Below, piece after piece: positions 63,886 through 64,000 of a stretch of DNA of 64,000 nucleotides (positions within the stretch are counted from its first letter, which is position 1; each line of letters starts with the position of its first letter). Source of the DNA: Mobiluncus curtisii subsp. curtisii ATCC 35241 (GTDB lineage Bacteria; Actinomycetota; Actinomycetes; Actinomycetales; Actinomycetaceae); the NCBI RefSeq assembly GCF_000146285.1, contig NZ_GL385912.1:701108-765107 (forward strand), written 5' to 3'. The notes below the pieces were generated by a model. That model was not told where the DNA came from, did not search any database, and worked only from the letters and a program-made list of their open reading frames with translations. The translations under genes and the position numbers were made by a program.

Positions 63886-63910
63886 AATCCGCTACACTAT
63901 AGTGGCGCCA

Positions 63911-63991
63911 GGGCGAGTGGCGGAATTGGTAGACGCGCAGGATTTAGGTTCCTGTGTCTTTGACGTGGGGGTTCGAGTCCCCTCTCGCCCA
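63911..63991 (+). tRNA. tRNA-Leu (anticodon TAG)
   Basis: Acceptor GGGCGAG / CTCGCCC, anticodon loop TTTAGGT between CAGGA and TCCTG, long variable arm as expected for Leu, T-arm GGTTCGAGTCC, discriminator A, CCA not encoded. Confidence 0.96.
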
Positions 63992-64000
63992 CTTTTGTTT

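Overview
The window looks like chromosome of a moderately GC-rich Gram-positive actinobacterium. The conserved block hrcA-dnaJ-rsmE-phoH-ybeY-CNNM-era, the short ComEC, a tandem-DivIVA protein and N-terminal Pro-rich membrane proteins are actinobacterial traits. Two chemotaxis receptors imply motility, and cell-wall-binding-repeat-2 (CWB2) surface proteins are also present. Together these fit the Actinomycetaceae, with Mobiluncus the best guess; this is inference from gene content, not a database match.

Left part (1-22.9 kb), mostly housekeeping. Two MCP receptors in tandem (the first cut by the window edge), gltX, a perfect 24-bp-arm palindrome, a fumarylacetoacetate-hydrolase-family enzyme overlapping a Ski2-like helicase, rpiB, a large tandem-DivIVA protein with a beta-lactamase-fold partner, ilvD with a possible leader peptide, then the heat-shock/ribosome block running leftward from a CIRCE element.

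Accessory region (22.96-31.66 kb). It sits between hrcA and hemW, genes that are neighbours in many actinobacteria. It holds a two-gene TRAP-like membrane pair, a 1285-aa secreted CWB2 protein whose trypsin-like domain has lost all three catalytic residues, a RelB-type antitoxin beside a YoeB/Txe toxin broken by one in-frame stop, and an AlbA/Schlafen-type ATP-binding regulator flanked by 66-bp direct repeats made of operator-like half-sites.

Middle and right (31.7-64 kb). hemW-trmB-lepA (overlapping operon), rpsT, a small lipoprotein, leuS, a Mn/Fe-type ABC importer under a DtxR-like box inside a leaderless promoter, a beta-propeller membrane protein, comEA-comEC running into holA with a 224-bp antisense overlap, a HIT protein, tRNA-Lys, secE-nusG, tRNA-Trp, an aminotransferase, an orphan tyrosine recombinase next to DnaA-box-like sequences, mnmA, glgX, trpS, a second CWB2 protein, rpmG with tRNA-Met and tRNA-Thr, a VKOR-family protein, an HTH protein and tRNA-Leu.

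The main unexplained material is the cassette-like stretch 29.1-31.7 kb (two different direct-repeat pairs, each bracketing one module), the pseudo-protease surface protein, the gltX/FAH palindrome and the tandem-DivIVA/beta-lactamase-fold pair. No CRISPR array, rRNA operon or complete prophage was seen.
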